Shown in pieces: positions 1-12,528 of a stretch of DNA of 64,000 nt (its first letter is position 1; the number at the start of each line of letters is the position of its first letter). The DNA is from Brasenia schreberi (lineage: Eukaryota > Streptophyta > Magnoliopsida > Nymphaeales > Cabombaceae): NCBI GenBank assembly GCA_036023115.1, contig JAYKKT010000076.1:2108001-2172000 (forward strand), read 5' to 3'. Below the pieces are notes generated by a model. That model made no database searches, was not told where the DNA came from, and saw nothing but the letters and a program-made list of their open reading frames with translations. The translations under genes and the position numbers were made by a program.

Positions 1-334
1 TTTGGTAAGAACAGGGTCTTGGACGTTCGAGATCCTGAGGTGTGAATCAGATACAAGAGTTGTTGCGCGGGGTTCGACAGGTGCTCCGCTTCCGGGCTCT
101 TCTTGGCTCTCCTGGTCCTGTCTTGATCGGGCCAAGCCACTTCGGGGTTTCAAAACATGTTTTAAAAGGGTTTTCAAAAGCTATATCATATGTTTTTGAA
201 AGATAAAGTTTAAAACATATACACAGGGTTGTTTGGAAGGCTCCTGGGTTTCCAAACTCAAAAATGGCCCTTTGGGGCTGCTTGTATAAAACCAGATTCG
301 TTTAAGAAATTCGTGGGATTTCGGGGTGTTTACA
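1..334 (-). repeat. Right end of a family-1 LTR (partial, cut by window edge)
   Basis: Minus-oriented LTR whose U3 terminus lies at 334 (reads ...GGGGTGTTTACA on the plus strand). It is inserted in the 3' untranslated region of element A. The five bases after it (335-339, GTAAC) match the native sequence at this point in E3, so they are the expected right-hand TSD; the left copy is outside the window. Its sequence matches the E2/S1 subfamily more closely than A's own 5' LTR (17043-17498), and no polypurine tract adjoins it. It is therefore a separate insertion, not A's 3' LTR. Confidence 0.85.
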
Positions 335-478
335 GTAACCACGATTTTTGAAAACTCCACTCTTTCACAAGTGCGAATTCTCTTACTTAGGGTCACACGA
401 CTTTGCCTTTGTACCTTATTTTCAGGTCTCAGGGCAGCTATCCCTAAAATTTTCGAAAATTGGAATTTAATCCAAATC

Positions 479-3400
479 CTACACATGATACTTCTTTAAG
501 TATTGAATATTGATAGGATTTGTTAAATTCCTACCTTCTACATCGATCAACCAATATGAGTTGTTCGTGGTGGTTGCACGTACAACATAGGGTCCATGCC
601 ACTTAGGGCACCACTTTCCGAGTGGATGTGGGCCACGATAGTGGATGATTTTTAAGACCAGATCCCCCACTTCAAAGTGGCGAGGTCTCATGTATTTGCC
701 ATAATGTCGGGCTATCCTTTGCCGGTATGCACGAGCATGATCCATGGCAAGGAGTCGCCTCTCATCCAGCAAATCTAGTTCGGCCATCCTAGCATGCTGA
801 AGCGTCTCTAGGGGGAGGTCGAGTGCGATGGATGTATGAAATGAATGCAGTTGAGTATGAATGGGAAGAATGGCGTTTGTGCCATAGACCAATTCGAATG
901 GTGTGGCATTCGTGGGAGTTCGGATGGAAGTCCTATAAGCCCATAAGGCTTCATCCAGCTTCTCGTGCCACGTCCTACCCTTCTCTAAGGTTTTCTCAAT
1001 TATACTAATGAGAGTCTTGTTTGTGGCTTCAGCTTGACTGTTGCCTTGAGGGTAGTAGGGCGAAGAGAAGTGGTGAGTTATGCCATACATGTTGCACAAC
1101 TTAACCATCCGCTCATTCTTGAATGGGGTACCATTATCAGACACAAGGTCTTGTGGAACCCCAAATCGAGCCAAGATATTCCTCCGAATGAAAGCCACCA
1201 CATGTTGCCCCAGCACATTGGTTAGGGAAATGGCTTCCACCCACTTGGAGAAATACTCCGTGGCTGCTAAAATAAATCGATGCCCATTCGAGGCTTTTGG
1301 AAATATGGGGCCTACTATGTCAAACGCCCACATGGTAAATGGCCAGGGGCTGACCACGGAATGCAATGCAGATGATGGGATATGAATGGCGTGCCCATGC
1401 ACTTGACATGGATGACACTTCCTAACATGATCGTGACAATCCTTTTTCAGGGTGGACCAAAAATAGCCCCCTCTAAGTATTTTCATTGCCATCATGTTGG
1501 CATTGACATGACCTCCACATTCTCCATCGTGGAATTCATGCATCACTATCCTAGCCTCCTTTAGATCGATACACCTAAGTAGGATGCCGGTAAAACTCTT
1601 TTTGTATAGAACCCCACCTAGAATGGTGTATCGGGTTGAAATCTTACGGATGAATGCCTTATCTTTGGACGTGGCATCCTCGGTGAATCCCCCATTTTCT
1701 AAAAAACATTTTATATCGTAAAACCAGGATTTTTCAATAGACTCGGGTTTATTTTGGCAAATATCCAAGTCATGTGTGGATGGGTTGGGCGCATGCCATA
1801 TTTCTAAAGACTGGGTCCCGGCAATGGGATCGACCTTTAGGGCTGAACCCAAGGAGGAGAGGGCATCGGCGATGCCATTGTCCTCTCTTCCTACGTGTGT
1901 GAGTTTACACGATTGGAAGGACTGGACCAATCGAGTGGCGAACTCGTGATATGGAAGTAGTTTTTCATTACGTACTTGCCAAATTTTCAAAACCTGGTTT
2001 ATAACGAGGAGTGAATCTCCAAAGACCTCGATGCATGCTGCCCCTAGAGTTTTCGAAATTCTTAAGCCTTGTATGACTGCTTCATACTCAGCTACGTTGT
2101 TGGAACATTCGAAATCTAGGCGGACTGCTATGGGAATCTCGCCCTTTTCAGGGGAGATGAGGATGACCCCAGCACCAGCCCCTCGTTGGTTTCGTGCCCC
2201 ATCGAAGTGCATCTTCCACACTTGGTTTTCGAAAGAGTTTGCCAAAATGTGGTTTTGGAAATGGTTTTGTAATATGCCTTCATCAGGCATTTCATCAAAT
2301 GTGGGATATGCGTCCTCTAGGGGGAACTCAGCCACGTAGTCTGCTAGGGCTTGCCCCTTAATGGAGATTTGGTGATGGTATTTCAAGTCATACTCCATTA
2401 GAAGGAGTTGCCATTTGCCCAATCTACCCGTGAGAATGGGTTTTTCGAACAAGTGCTTGATTGGATCAAGCTTGGACACTATCTAGATCTCATGATCTAG
2501 GAAATAGTGTTTGAATTTCTGGCAGGCCCAGACTAGGGCCAAGCACGTCTTCTCCATGGCTTGATAATTTCATTCACAAGCCAAGAGAGTTTTCGAAATA
2601 TAGTAGATGGCATACTCCTTGTGGGTGTCATCCTCGTATTGAGCCAGTAGGGCTCCTAAAGCATTTGCATGCATAGACATGTAGAGTAAAAGAGGTTTTC
2701 CTTGCTTCGGAGGATTCAAAACGGGGGGATTAACCAGGTATGCCTTTAGTTTTTTGAAGGACTTCTGGCATTCGTCATCCCATAAGAATTTCGTACCCTT
2801 CCTCAACAACTTGTTGAAGGGTTCGCATCTAGTTGCCAGATTCGATATGAATCGGCGAACGGATTGTAAACGACCCTGGAAGCTACGGATTTGGGTGAGA
2901 TTGGAGGGTGGATCCATGTCTATGATGGCTCGACACTTAGAGGGGTCGACTTCTATAACCCTTTGGCTCATGATAAAACCCAGAAGCTTCCCTGATTCTA
3001 CCTCGAATACACATTTTTAAGGGTTTAGCTTTACTTTGTAAAGCCTAAGCCTTTCGAAAATCTTTTGCAAACATTCGATATGAGTGCATCGGGTTTTGGA
3101 TTTTGCCAAGAGATCATCTAAATACACTTCTACGAGCTCATGAATTTGATCATGGAAGATCGTGGACATGGCTCGTTGGTATGTTGCGCCGGCATTTTTC
3201 AAACCAAAGGGCATGATTGTATAGCAGTACGTGCCCCATGGGGTTGTGAAGGCGGTCTTACCCTAATCTCGTGGACTTAGTTTGATTTGATTATAGCCTG
3301 AATAGCCATCCATAAACGAAAACATTTCATGATTTGCAGTACTATCGACTGTCAAATCTATGTTTGGTAAAGGATAATTATCCTTTGGAGTGACTTTATT

Positions 3401-4252
3401 CAGGTTTCTGAAATCGATGCATATTCGAATTTTCCCATTGGTTTTTCGAACTACAACGATGTTTGACAACCAATCAGAATACGCAATGGGTTTTATAAAT
3501 CCGGCTTTTAGCAGATCTTCTAAACCCTCTTTGACTTGCGTGTGTACATTCGGGTGTATTTTCCTAAGCTTCTGCTTTATAGGTTTTACATCTGCATCTA
3601 AGGGAAGACAATGTTCGACAATGCTGGGGTCTATGCCCAGCATGTCTTCATACGTCCATGCAAACACGTCTAGATAGGTTCGTAGAAATGCAATGAATGC
3701 TGATCTTTCATGTTCATGCAAGCATGCGCCTATCTTGATGGGTTTTGGATTGGAATCATCTCCTAGGTTCACCTCTATGAAATCTCCTCCTACTGAATTG
3801 GAAGGTCTTTCAAAATCGAGAATTTTATGAAATTCTGGGAGTTCAGAAGTGGGATCTTCCTCAAGGGGATCCACTTCGGGGCTTCGATCATTCTCGTGGG
3901 CTATAGACTCGAGGGAATTTGATGCGTGATTTTCAAAAAGACCTGGTTTTATACTCGGATTTTCAATTGATTTCAAAATTTTTGGTCTGGCTATGCAGAC
4001 GACGTTTCTTTCGAAATCCTTTTCTTTTGCCAAAGTGCTACCAGGAGCAGTTATATACAAAATCTTTTTGGTATTTTCCAAATTTTCAATTTTTTTGGGT
4101 TTTTGTAAAACAAGAACCTTAGGAACTATACAAAGCACTCTATTTTTGAGTTTTTGTTTTTTCATTGTTTTTGGTTTTTCCTCCTTTTCGATTTTTTTGA
4201 TTTTAAGTTTTCCAAATGGTTTTGTATTTTTATGAAAGGGATCTTCCGTCAT
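479..4252 (-). pseudogene. Element A pol (RT-RNase H-aRNase H-integrase), broken
   Basis: Encodes the replication enzymes of a Tat-type gypsy element. The ATG at 4252 opens MTEDP, as in E3. Reading down the minus strand: a lysine-rich linker, RT with catalytic YLDD in place of E2's YVDD, a weak RNase H, a second RNase H (DGARNQRGAGAG, NNVAEYEAV), an HHCC zinc finger, an integrase core (FDIVGP, SDNG, E), and a C-terminal domain ending YLKKYHV. Compared with E2, in-frame stops lie near 3263 (CAG to TAG), 3017 (CAG to TAA), 2570 (CGA to TGA) and about 2480 (TGG to TAG). All are C-to-T or G-to-A changes, as expected from decay of methylated cytosines. The frame is otherwise open, so the copy decayed mainly by point mutation. 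It cannot make a full Pol. Confidence 0.93.
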
Positions 4253-4254
4253 AC

Positions 4255-4810
4255 CTACAAAGGGAAAACGCTACGGGTTAGACTCGGAATAGGAGATCTA
4301 AATCGTAGGTTTTTTCTAAGGCAGGTTCTAGGGCACCCTCAACCCAGGTGGTCACAGGGGGTGGCTCTGGTGGTATTCTGGGAATATAGCCGATCCCATA
4401 TCGGCTTGGGTTGGCCCTAGGAAGGATGGGCTCTAGGAGACCCTGGTTTTATGCCCCTAGACTTTTGTAGGGCGTGTAGCCCATATTTAGCAACATGTTC
4501 CACGATTTCTTATTCTTTGAAAAGTTTTGATAAAAATCGTGGTCCTGGAACTTGCTGTCGTCAATATTGTGTTCATATGGCTTCTTGTCCAAGGGATTTG
4601 GAAATAGGGAACGCTTGGGTTTTCCTAGAAGGGTTAAGATCGGGAGGGGGCCTGCTTTGGGCGGCCCCTTCACACATACAACCTTCCTAGGGTTGTTTAA
4701 CACGAGCCTTGGCGGCTCAATCACAATCTGCCCCAGGTTAGCCTCATGGGCCTGGATGCTCGATAAAAAAGGGGAGTTTATGATCCCCTGAAGCTGTGGG
4801 TGACTCTCAC
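4255..4810 (-). other. Candidate gag-pro/pol intron in element A
   Basis: On the minus strand CCTAG|GTGAGAG (intron starts at 4810) is a near-perfect donor, and TTTTCCCTTTGTAG|GT (intron ends at 4255) is a strong acceptor. The 556-bp interval contains the Gag-Pro stop codon. Removal joins a phase-1 codon (G) to GT, then the pol ATG, in frame. E2 and E3 have the same sites. No transcript evidence is available, so splicing is inferred. Confidence 0.5.
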
Positions 4811-7137
4811 CTAGGATCACTACGACTTGGTCCCTGAAAGGGATCTTGACACACCTGTGGAAGGTGGATGGCACAGCGCACAAGCTGTGTATCTAGGGCC
4901 TTCCCAGCAACAGGTTATAGTGGGGGTGGATGTCCAAGACATGGAACACCCCCGTGTGTGTGATCCCTCCCGTTTCCATCGGGAGTTCGATCGATCCTAA
5001 TGGTCTAGACACATTCCCATCGTATCTAGTGATAACGATGGGGCTTGGGTTCACAGAAGTCAAGGTGACTCCGATTGGATACGCCACATGATGTGGAAGG
5101 ATGTTGAGCCCTCCTCCCTCATCGACTAGGCACCTGTCCAGAGAGTGGTTATTTAGAACCACCTCGATATGCAGGGCCTGGTTGTGGGACTCGTAGGGTC
5201 TATCTACATCATCTTTCGAGAAAGTGATGGGCGATTTTGCTCCTATTAAAGCCACTTGGGCAGACAGGGATTCCGGACTTATGTTCGAATCAACCTTGGC
5301 GCTTTCTAGAATTTTCTCTAGCACGAGTCTATGCCTAGGCGAGGTTTGTATAAGCTCTAGGATAGACATGTGGATAGGAATCTTTGAAAGGTGGTTTTCG
5401 AAGTCATAAGGATTTAGGATGACTTTATCCTTGTCTGCTTTTGGCAGAACACCAGGAATACATGCTTTTGAGGGGCCAGGCACACTGACCACCTTTTTAG
5501 CACTTTGTAGGTGCGAGGGCTGATAGATCCTCCCGGATCTAGTCACTTTCCCCACGACTAGCCTAGGGTTCGCACTAAATTTGGCTCTAAGTATGAGTTG
5601 AGGAGTACCTTGAAGTTTTAAAACTGGTTTAGCCGGGGATTCAGCTTTTGGTGGTCCCCGAATGACGACTTGGGCGGGCTTCTTGTACAGTACAAGAGTG
5701 GGCGCACAAGTGGGTCGACCAGACTCAGGTTTTTGTGCTAGTTTCTTCGAAAAGGTGAGGGTACATACCTCCTTTCCTTTCCCACTGCCACTGGTGTGCT
5801 TGGGAAAGGGTTCTTTGAAGATAGCTTGAGGTGGCTCAGGTTCCGCAGTGACCTGGAGCCGGCCCTCCGCTATCAAGTTCTCGATTTTATTTAAAAGGGA
5901 GAAACAGCGTTTGGTATCATGGCCTTTGAGCCGGTGATACTTGCAAAATCGATTTAAATACCCCCCTTTGGAAGTGACTCCTTCGGGGATTTCGGGAAGT
6001 TCTATCATGCCTTGGGTAAGTAGGAGGTCTAGGACCTCCGACACAGGTTGCCCCAGCGGTATGTATTCCCATTTTTCAATTGGTTTTTGAAAGGTTCGCT
6101 CCCTTTTGTTTTCTAACTTTTCAAAATTTTTGGAAGTGCCTGCCACGCCTTGATCCACCCGACATTGGCGATTTTATGGGGTTTTGCCCCTTTGTCCATC
6201 GTGGGTAGCCCATAAGTGATGGGCTTTTCCAAGCGGGTTTTAGAAACGGCGCTTCCTTTCCATAAATGATCGTATGTCCCTTTTCTCAAGTTTGTTTCAA
6301 AAAGGGATGCCTTTTTGATCAACTTATGGAAAGTTGAGATCTCATGGAGCGAGAGAAGGGTTTTTAGCTCGCTTTTAAAGTTATCCAGGATGAGCATGAC
6401 TGCGCATCCTTCGGATATGGGCTCTCGCACTTGGCCCAAAAGTGACCTCCATCGTATAATGAAGGCATGTACGTCTTCGTTCATGTACATCTTAAAGTGT
6501 TTGAAGTTGGCGTGACTTCTACGTTGTGTGCAAATCTTTGCATGAAGTAATTCGCTAACTCTTTAAAAGTAGCGAACTGGCTTAAGTCGTAGGAAGCCAG
6601 CCATTTGGCAACTGTGCCTTTAAGGGATAAAGGGAACCAATACACCCACTTCATCGAGTCCTTTTTCTTCTTATGGGCTCGACGCGAGAAAAGTTGCAAG
6701 TGAGACCTAGGGTCTCCCATGCCGTCATACCGATGGAAGTTCGGTATTTCATCGTCACTGTCTGTTTCGTAATCCATGGGAAGGAAATCAGACAGGGCAT
6801 AACTTCTTTTCTCTTTGTTTTGCCCTTTCAGCAGCTACTGTAGGGCTTTACGATCCTTTTGTGTGAATGACTCGTGGTATTGGTTGCCTTCCATTTCGGA
6901 GGCCTCTTTGTGCTTGCGAGGTTTTTCAGATTTTTTCTTGGGCCTTTGTTCACCGTTTGATGAACAGGAATTGCCTACTTCAGCCTCTTGGCTGAGAGCA
7001 TCGATTTTGGCCTCGAATTCCCTTCTCAAGTCCTCTATCTTGTCTAGTTTGATTTTGTTTTTTAAAATCCTCCTAGAGTGAGAACTTGATGCGCATGAGC
7101 CTTGGCTCGACACTTCACTTGGGTTGGATTTTGACAT
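4278..7137 (-). pseudogene. Element A gag-pro, broken
   Basis: Structural Gag plus aspartic protease. The ATG at 7137 gives MSKSNPSEV. Visible in order are an acidic/basic N-terminal region, a retrotransposon Gag domain (WVYWFPLSLKG), the knuckle CKYHRLKGHDTKRC, and a protease region with LVDEGGGLNIL and LLLGRP. Breaks: CAG to TAG near 6835, a net loss of about 10 bp near 6490 that shifts the frame, a 1-bp deletion near 6155, TGG to TAG near 4893, and CAA to TAA at 4449-4451. The active-site loop reads D-E-G instead of D-G-G, another sign of decay. The native Gag-Pro stop (TAA) is at 4278-4280. Pol follows in another frame. Confidence 0.92.
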
Positions 7138-7278
7138 GCTTTTCAAGCTTTTTCAAAATTCCTAAGTACAAGTAAAGAAAACAAAGTTAAAACAACACCT
7201 CTTTGAAAATCTTTTCGCAAGTTTCTAAACTAACTCGACTTTTGAAAGGCTCACGTCCCACCGGGTGTGTCAATCTAC
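7138..7278 (-). other. Element A leader and primer-binding region
   Basis: Between the 5' LTR end (7279) and the gag ATG (7137). The primer-binding region (about 7256-7273, minus strand) reads TGACACACCCGGTGGGAC. That is a mutated form of the TGGCACGCCCGGTGGGAC seen in E2, so the TGG start is already lost. A pyrimidine-rich stretch ending CTTAG lies about 25 bp upstream of gag, as in the other copies. Confidence 0.75.
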
Positions 7279-7849
7279 TGTAGACGTAGAAAATCTCCGC
7301 CTCCTGGTTTCTCAAGCCTGGAGCGAACCTTTTCGTGTGTCTAAGTCCTATTTAAATAAATAGGGCGTGCCAGCTAACTTACCTAAGCTAGCGAAGATAT
7401 ATTTTAACCTGACTTCTAACGTGGCGACTGTGAGCAAGCAAGCTCTTGTCGTCGCAGACCTTCTTGCACCGATGCGCAAGGGTCAGTCTGTACGCTTTTA
7501 AAAATCGAGTTTTGGATAGAAGGACCTACGAAAGCGGTTCGAGGTGTTTGATTCGGGTCTTGTTTGTATGATTTCCAGATTTTAGATCACGTGGATTTGC
7601 ACGTGCCTAAGTCTTTCTTTTTATCCCTTTATGGGCCACCTAGGTGTGTGTTATGAACACTCCACTAAATGTGGCGAATTTGAGCGGGAGTATGGGGTTT
7701 GCTTTGATGCAATATGCATCCTAACTCGTGGTATGGCGTAGATGCAATGCAAACTCACGCTACTCCAAAGGGAAAACCCGAATTGTAAAGACAATGCCGA
7801 AGGGAAATGACTTGAAATGTAAATGCCGAAGGGAAATTACTGAAGGGAA

Positions 7850-8270
7850 ATACGTATATAAGGTATATATGGGCCCTTACTTGGGTCTTGCAAATAAGAG
7901 CGAAGGCTCAATGTGGGTGCGTGCTTGAATTGAAATACTACACACACGACATGAAATGAAACCCAAATATAACTTGCAATATGGCCTTAACTAAGGTCTT
8001 GGGAATAAGAGCGAAAGCTCAATGTGTGTGAGTGCTTGAATTGAAGTACTACGCACACAACATGAAATTAAACCCAAATATAAATTGCAGTATGGCCTTA
8101 ACTAAGGTCTTGGGAATAAGAGCGAAAGCTCAATGTGTGTGAGTGCTTGAATTGAAGTACTACGCACACAACATGAAATAAACCCAAGGATAGTATAACA
8201 CGGCCCTTACTTGGGTCTTACAAATAAGAGCGAAGGCTCAATGTGTGTGCGTGCTTGAATTGAAAGACAA
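7850..8270 (-). repeat. 110-bp-class tandem repeats in element A LTR
   Basis: About four units, each carrying AAGAGCGAAAGCTCAATGTG (or GAAGGCTC) and a CACACACGACATGAAAT-like segment, separated by a copy of ACTTGGGT/CTAAGGTCTTGGG. They correspond to the arrays in every family-1 LTR of the window. Confidence 0.85.
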
Positions 8271-9373
8271 CACACCCAACTTAAGCAAAACCCTACATAA
8301 TTTAAACTATATACATAAATTTATATATAAAGGGCTGATTAGGCCCGTGTGTGTTCAAAATCATGCACGACTAAGAGAGTGCACGTGTGTGTGGGTGTGC
8401 CAAGCCACGTTATTACAAGCGGGGGGGAGACAATGCTCCATTATTACAACCTCGTATCTAATTTAATTTAAGCAAGACTACAACTAAGGACTGAGTTAGG
8501 CACTTACTTATAGCTGGTCCGGAGCTGACTTGCTCGAGTGTAGGCTTGGCTTCGCCTTGGGCTGCAAGAGGGAGCTCCTCGAAGTTGAACGGCAAGGGGA
8601 GATGCTGGCCGGGTGCCTTGGGTGCGCGGGAAGGGCGCCTTGAAGATGGTCGACTGCTAGGAATGGGCTGCCTTGATGTGTTGGGCTAAGGTGACTAAGG
8701 AAGGTCACTAGGGGATGGGCTGGTATTAAGATAGGTAGTGCTAAAGGGGAGCCTAAGGGAGTGTATGGCTGGCCGAGTGGGTTTGGTACAGTCGGTTGGA
8801 GTGGCCGACTAAGGGAAGCTTGGTGGTGGCCGGCTGCTAGGGTGGCTAGGTAATGGCGAGGATGGGAAAGGAGCTAGCTAGGGTGTGGTGTAAGATGGAG
8901 TTAGGGGCCGGTGGGAAATGATATGGGCAGGTCTTAGGGAGCTAAGTGGGGTGGCCGGTTGTTGCTAGGGGAAGTGGTTCAATGTAGGTGGTTGAAATGG
9001 CTAAGGTTTGGCCGAATGGGTTGGGATGATGGATAGATGGTGTTGGGGTGATGTGGTGGTGGTGTAGGTGGTTGAGAGTGGACGGGGAGCGAAGAAGAGA
9101 TAGAGTTAGGTTGAGATACTAACCGGGTGATGAAGAGAGGCGGTGGATGGAAGAGGGGCAGCCGGGCGGTTGAAGTGGATGGGGTTCGGCCGGATGGAAG
9201 TGGTGGCGATGTGGAGTGAAGTAGATCGGGAGGCAGTGGTGGTGCGAGGCGGAGCTGGCCGGGGTGTGGTGGTGCAGGTGGAGCAAGGCAGAAGGCTTGG
9301 TTGGAAGGTGGCTGGAGTCGGCTAGGCCAAGGTGGGCTGGAAGAAGTTGAAAAACCCGCCCCTTGGGGGAGGG

Positions 9374-9381
9374 TTTATATA
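9374..9381 (-). promoter_or_regulatory. TATA box of element A 5' LTR
   Basis: TATATAAA on the minus strand, directly followed by ACCCTCCCCC and GGGCGGGTTTTTC. It occupies the position of the TATA box in every other family-1 LTR. Confidence 0.6.
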
Positions 9382-11379
9382 GGGCTGGAGATGGCGGTTG
9401 GGGCTGGTATTGGGAGAGTGGTAAGGAGGTTTAGGTAGTGGTGGTGTGGTGATAAGGTGGGCTGGTTTTGGGGAGGGGCCAGATATTTTAATACAAGGGG
9501 TTTTGGGTAGATGGTGTACTAGGTTTAGGTGGGGTGGTTTAAGGGGTTTAGGGTTTAGCTAGGTGGGTTGGTTTTGGGGTGAGGTTTAGTGAGGTGGGTT
9601 AGGTGATTAGGCTAGGATTAGGTTAGGTTTAGGGAAATTAAGCTAGGTTTAGGTTAGGATTAGGGAAGTGGGTTAGGTGATTAGGTTGGGATTAGGCCGG
9701 GATTAGGGAAGTGGGTTAGGTGATTAGGCTAGGATTAGGTTAGGATTAGGGTAAAAGGCTAGGATTAGGTTTTTTTACTTAGGATTGGGTTAGGGATCTC
9801 CCTTTGCATCACCCATAGACCTTGTTGCATCATGTTGGTGCTGCCCTAGGTTAGGTTTTGGCTAATACAAGCTTAAAGCCATGCTAATTAGGCTAACCCA
9901 CATGATTAACCCCAAACTTGACACACAAGTCAAGCTTAATTACAACCACACTCTAATCTTATCCTCCCCCACTCTCTCTCATGCCCATAATCCCACATGA
10001 AATTCAAGTGGGCCCCACCTCCATTTATGAGAAGGTGCTGTGGGCCATGGATGTGGATATTGGATTGGATCTCTGGATCCAAATCCAAATCCAAGTCCAC
10101 ACATAGGTTTGGATTGGGATCTGGATATATATGGTTCAGATCCAATCTGTAAACACCCCGAAATCCCACGAATTTCTTAAACGAATCTGGTTTTATACAA
10201 GCAGCCCCAAAGGGCCATTTTGAGTTTGGAAACCCAGGAGCCTTCCAAACAACCCTGTATATATGTTTTAAACTTTATCTTTCAAAAACATATGATATAG
10301 CTTTTGAAAACCCTTTTAAAACATGTTTTGAAACCCCGAAGTGGCTTGGCCCGATCAAGACAAGACCAGGAGAGCCAAGAAGAGCCCGGAACCGGAGCAC
10401 CTGTCGAGCCCGGCGCAGCAACTCTTGTATCTGATTCACACCCCAGGATCTCGAACGTCCAAGACCCTGTTCTTATCAAAATAACATTTGAAGTCATCTC
10501 CGGAAGGCAGAAACGGAGGCGGACGACTATGTTGGCGAAGACCCAACGCAGACGGAGTACTGATGCTGTCAGGCCCCGCATGAATCGTCCGTTTCGAACC
10601 CAGCTCAAAGGAGTCAGAGTTCAGTTTGGATTGGATCTGGACCATATATATCCAGATTCCAACCCAAACCCATATGTGGACTTGGATTCGGATTTGGATC
10701 CAGAGATCCAATCCAATATCCATATCCATGGCCCACATCACCTTCTCATAAATGGAGGTGGGGCCCACTTGAAATTCACGTGGGATATTGGGCATGAGAG
10801 AGAGTGGGGGTGAAAAATATCAAGAGTGTTGTATTAAGCTTGACTTGTGTGTCAAGTTTGGGTTTAATCTTGTGGGTTAGCCTAATTGAGTGGGTTTAAG
10901 CTTGTAATTAGCTAAAACCTAACCTAGGGCTGCACCAACATGGGGTGATCAAGGTCTATGGGCCATGCTAGGGGAGCTCCTTTACCTAAACCTAACCCAA
11001 AATGCCTAAACCAAGCCTAAACCCCTAATCCACCCCTAATCTGAACCTAATCACCTAACCCACTTCCCTAATCCCGGCCTAATCCCAACCTAATCACCTA
11101 ACCCACTCCCCTAATCCTTCCCTAAACCTAGATTAGTTTCCCTAATCCTAGCCTAAACCTAGCCTAATCACCTAACCTAGCTCACTAAACCTCACCCTAA
11201 AACCCAACCACCTAACCTAGCCCTAAACCCCTAAACCACCCTTAGCCCACGATTTATCAAAACACCTAGTTTTAAAATATCTGGCCCAACCCCATCCAGC
11301 CCACCTTATCTACATACTACCCTACCTAAACCACCTAACCACTACCCACAACCCAGCCCTAACCGACCTACCCATCCCC

Positions 11380-11387
11380 TATTTAAA
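11380..11387 (+). promoter_or_regulatory. TATA box of S1
   Basis: TATTTAAA followed by CCCCCC and GGGCGGGTTTTCC, the core-promoter arrangement of family 1. A donor-like CCGGTAAGCC lies about 260 bp downstream (near 11645). Confidence 0.6.
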
Positions 11388-12528
11388 CCCCCCTCATTGT
11401 GGGCGGGTTTTCCAAGTGGGAACCACCCCTTCCATCCAGCCGGGCCCTCTCCTTCTCCCATTTCTCATCCAGCCGTGACCACTCCCCAGCAGCTCCAGCT
11501 CCTCCACCAGCCGCCACCTGCTCCGCCACCTTCCCTCTTCCGTCCACCACCACTGCCCCCCAGCCGGACACCACCACCTCACTCAGCCGAACTCCCATCA
11601 ACACTCGGCTTCCCTCTTCATCCACTCGCCACTCCACCCCATCCGGTAAGCCTTCTTTAACCCTACTTAAACCCTTCTCTACCACCTCTCCACTCCCAGC
11701 CACCCACCACACCATCACCTTACTCACCCAACAGCCCTTCACCGCCACCACTCCCACTCGGCCAAACCTTAGCCGCCTCAACCGTTTGCTTCCTACCTAA
11801 CTCACATTAACTATACCCGGCCACCCTATCAGATTTCCTAAGACTTGCCCGTGGCACTACCTTAAACCCACTATTCCCACTATTACCTAGTCCCATCCCC
11901 TAACTGGCCACCTTCCCATACTCCAGCCTTAGTCACCCTAGCAGCCCGCCACCACCATTTTAACTTAGCCGAACCTAGCACAACCCAAACCGCCGGCCAC
12001 TACTCCCCCCCCCCTAGGTGTCCTATTTGGCCTTCCCACTAGCTCACCTTTTAGGTCCAGTTTCCCTAAGTACCTAACTTCCCTAGTGACCCTAAGACTC
12101 ACTTATTCAGCCACTCTAAACTCCCTACTTGGAGGCGCCGCCTACTTGCCACCGGCCCCCTTCGAGGCGTCTATCCCGCGCCCCACTTGCAGCCGGCCAG
12201 CACCCTTGATCACCTACCTTTGCGGAGCTCCCACTTGCAGCCCAAGGCCAAGCCTACGCTCAAGCAAGACCTCTACGGACCAGCTACTCGTAAGTGTCTA
12301 AACTCGGTCTTTAGTCATACACTTGCTTGAAATTCAATTTGATACGGGGTTGTAATAACGGAGCATAGTCTCCCCCCGCTTGTAATAACGTGGCTTGGCA
12401 CAACCACACACGTGCACTCTCTTAGTCGTGCACAATTTTGAACACACACGGGCCTAATCAGCCCCTAATATATAAGTGTACGTATATATTTCATTTCCGA
12501 AGGGTTTTGTTTAAGTTGGGTGCGTTGT

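Larger units (their letters stand above)
7279..10147 (-). repeat. Element A 5' LTR, segment 1 (U5 side)
   Basis: Family-1 LTR in minus orientation, beginning TGTAGACG on the plus strand. It contains the conserved U5 hairpins (7360-7500), a tandem-repeat array (about 7850-8270), the paired TTGTAATAACG region near 8410-8450, a G-rich leader, a TATATAAA box and the C-rich 'CCTAA' repeats. S1 interrupts it after CAATC (10143-10147). No gene is present; short frames here are proline- or glycine-rich products of low-complexity DNA. Confidence 0.9.

Noticed and set aside
1..334. Left-edge LTR as the 3' LTR of element A
   Set aside because: It abuts mid-untranslated sequence without a polypurine tract, has a TSD-like GTAAC, and resembles E2/S1 rather than A's 5' LTR.
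7850..8270. Tandem repeats as a CRISPR-like array
   Set aside because: Units are contiguous 110-bp repeats without unique spacers, in a plant LTR. This is ordinary LTR satellite structure.
9480..9790. True telomere or interstitial telomere
   Set aside because: Units are irregular (GATTAGGTTAGG, GGGTTAGGTGATTAGG) and recur at the same place in all LTRs, so they are part of U3.
11397..11800. Proline/serine-rich reading frames in S1, S2, E2 and D leaders
   Set aside because: They start at TTG or GTG, occur in several overlapping frames and on both strands of the same C-rich DNA, and are not conserved as protein. They are low-complexity LTR leader.
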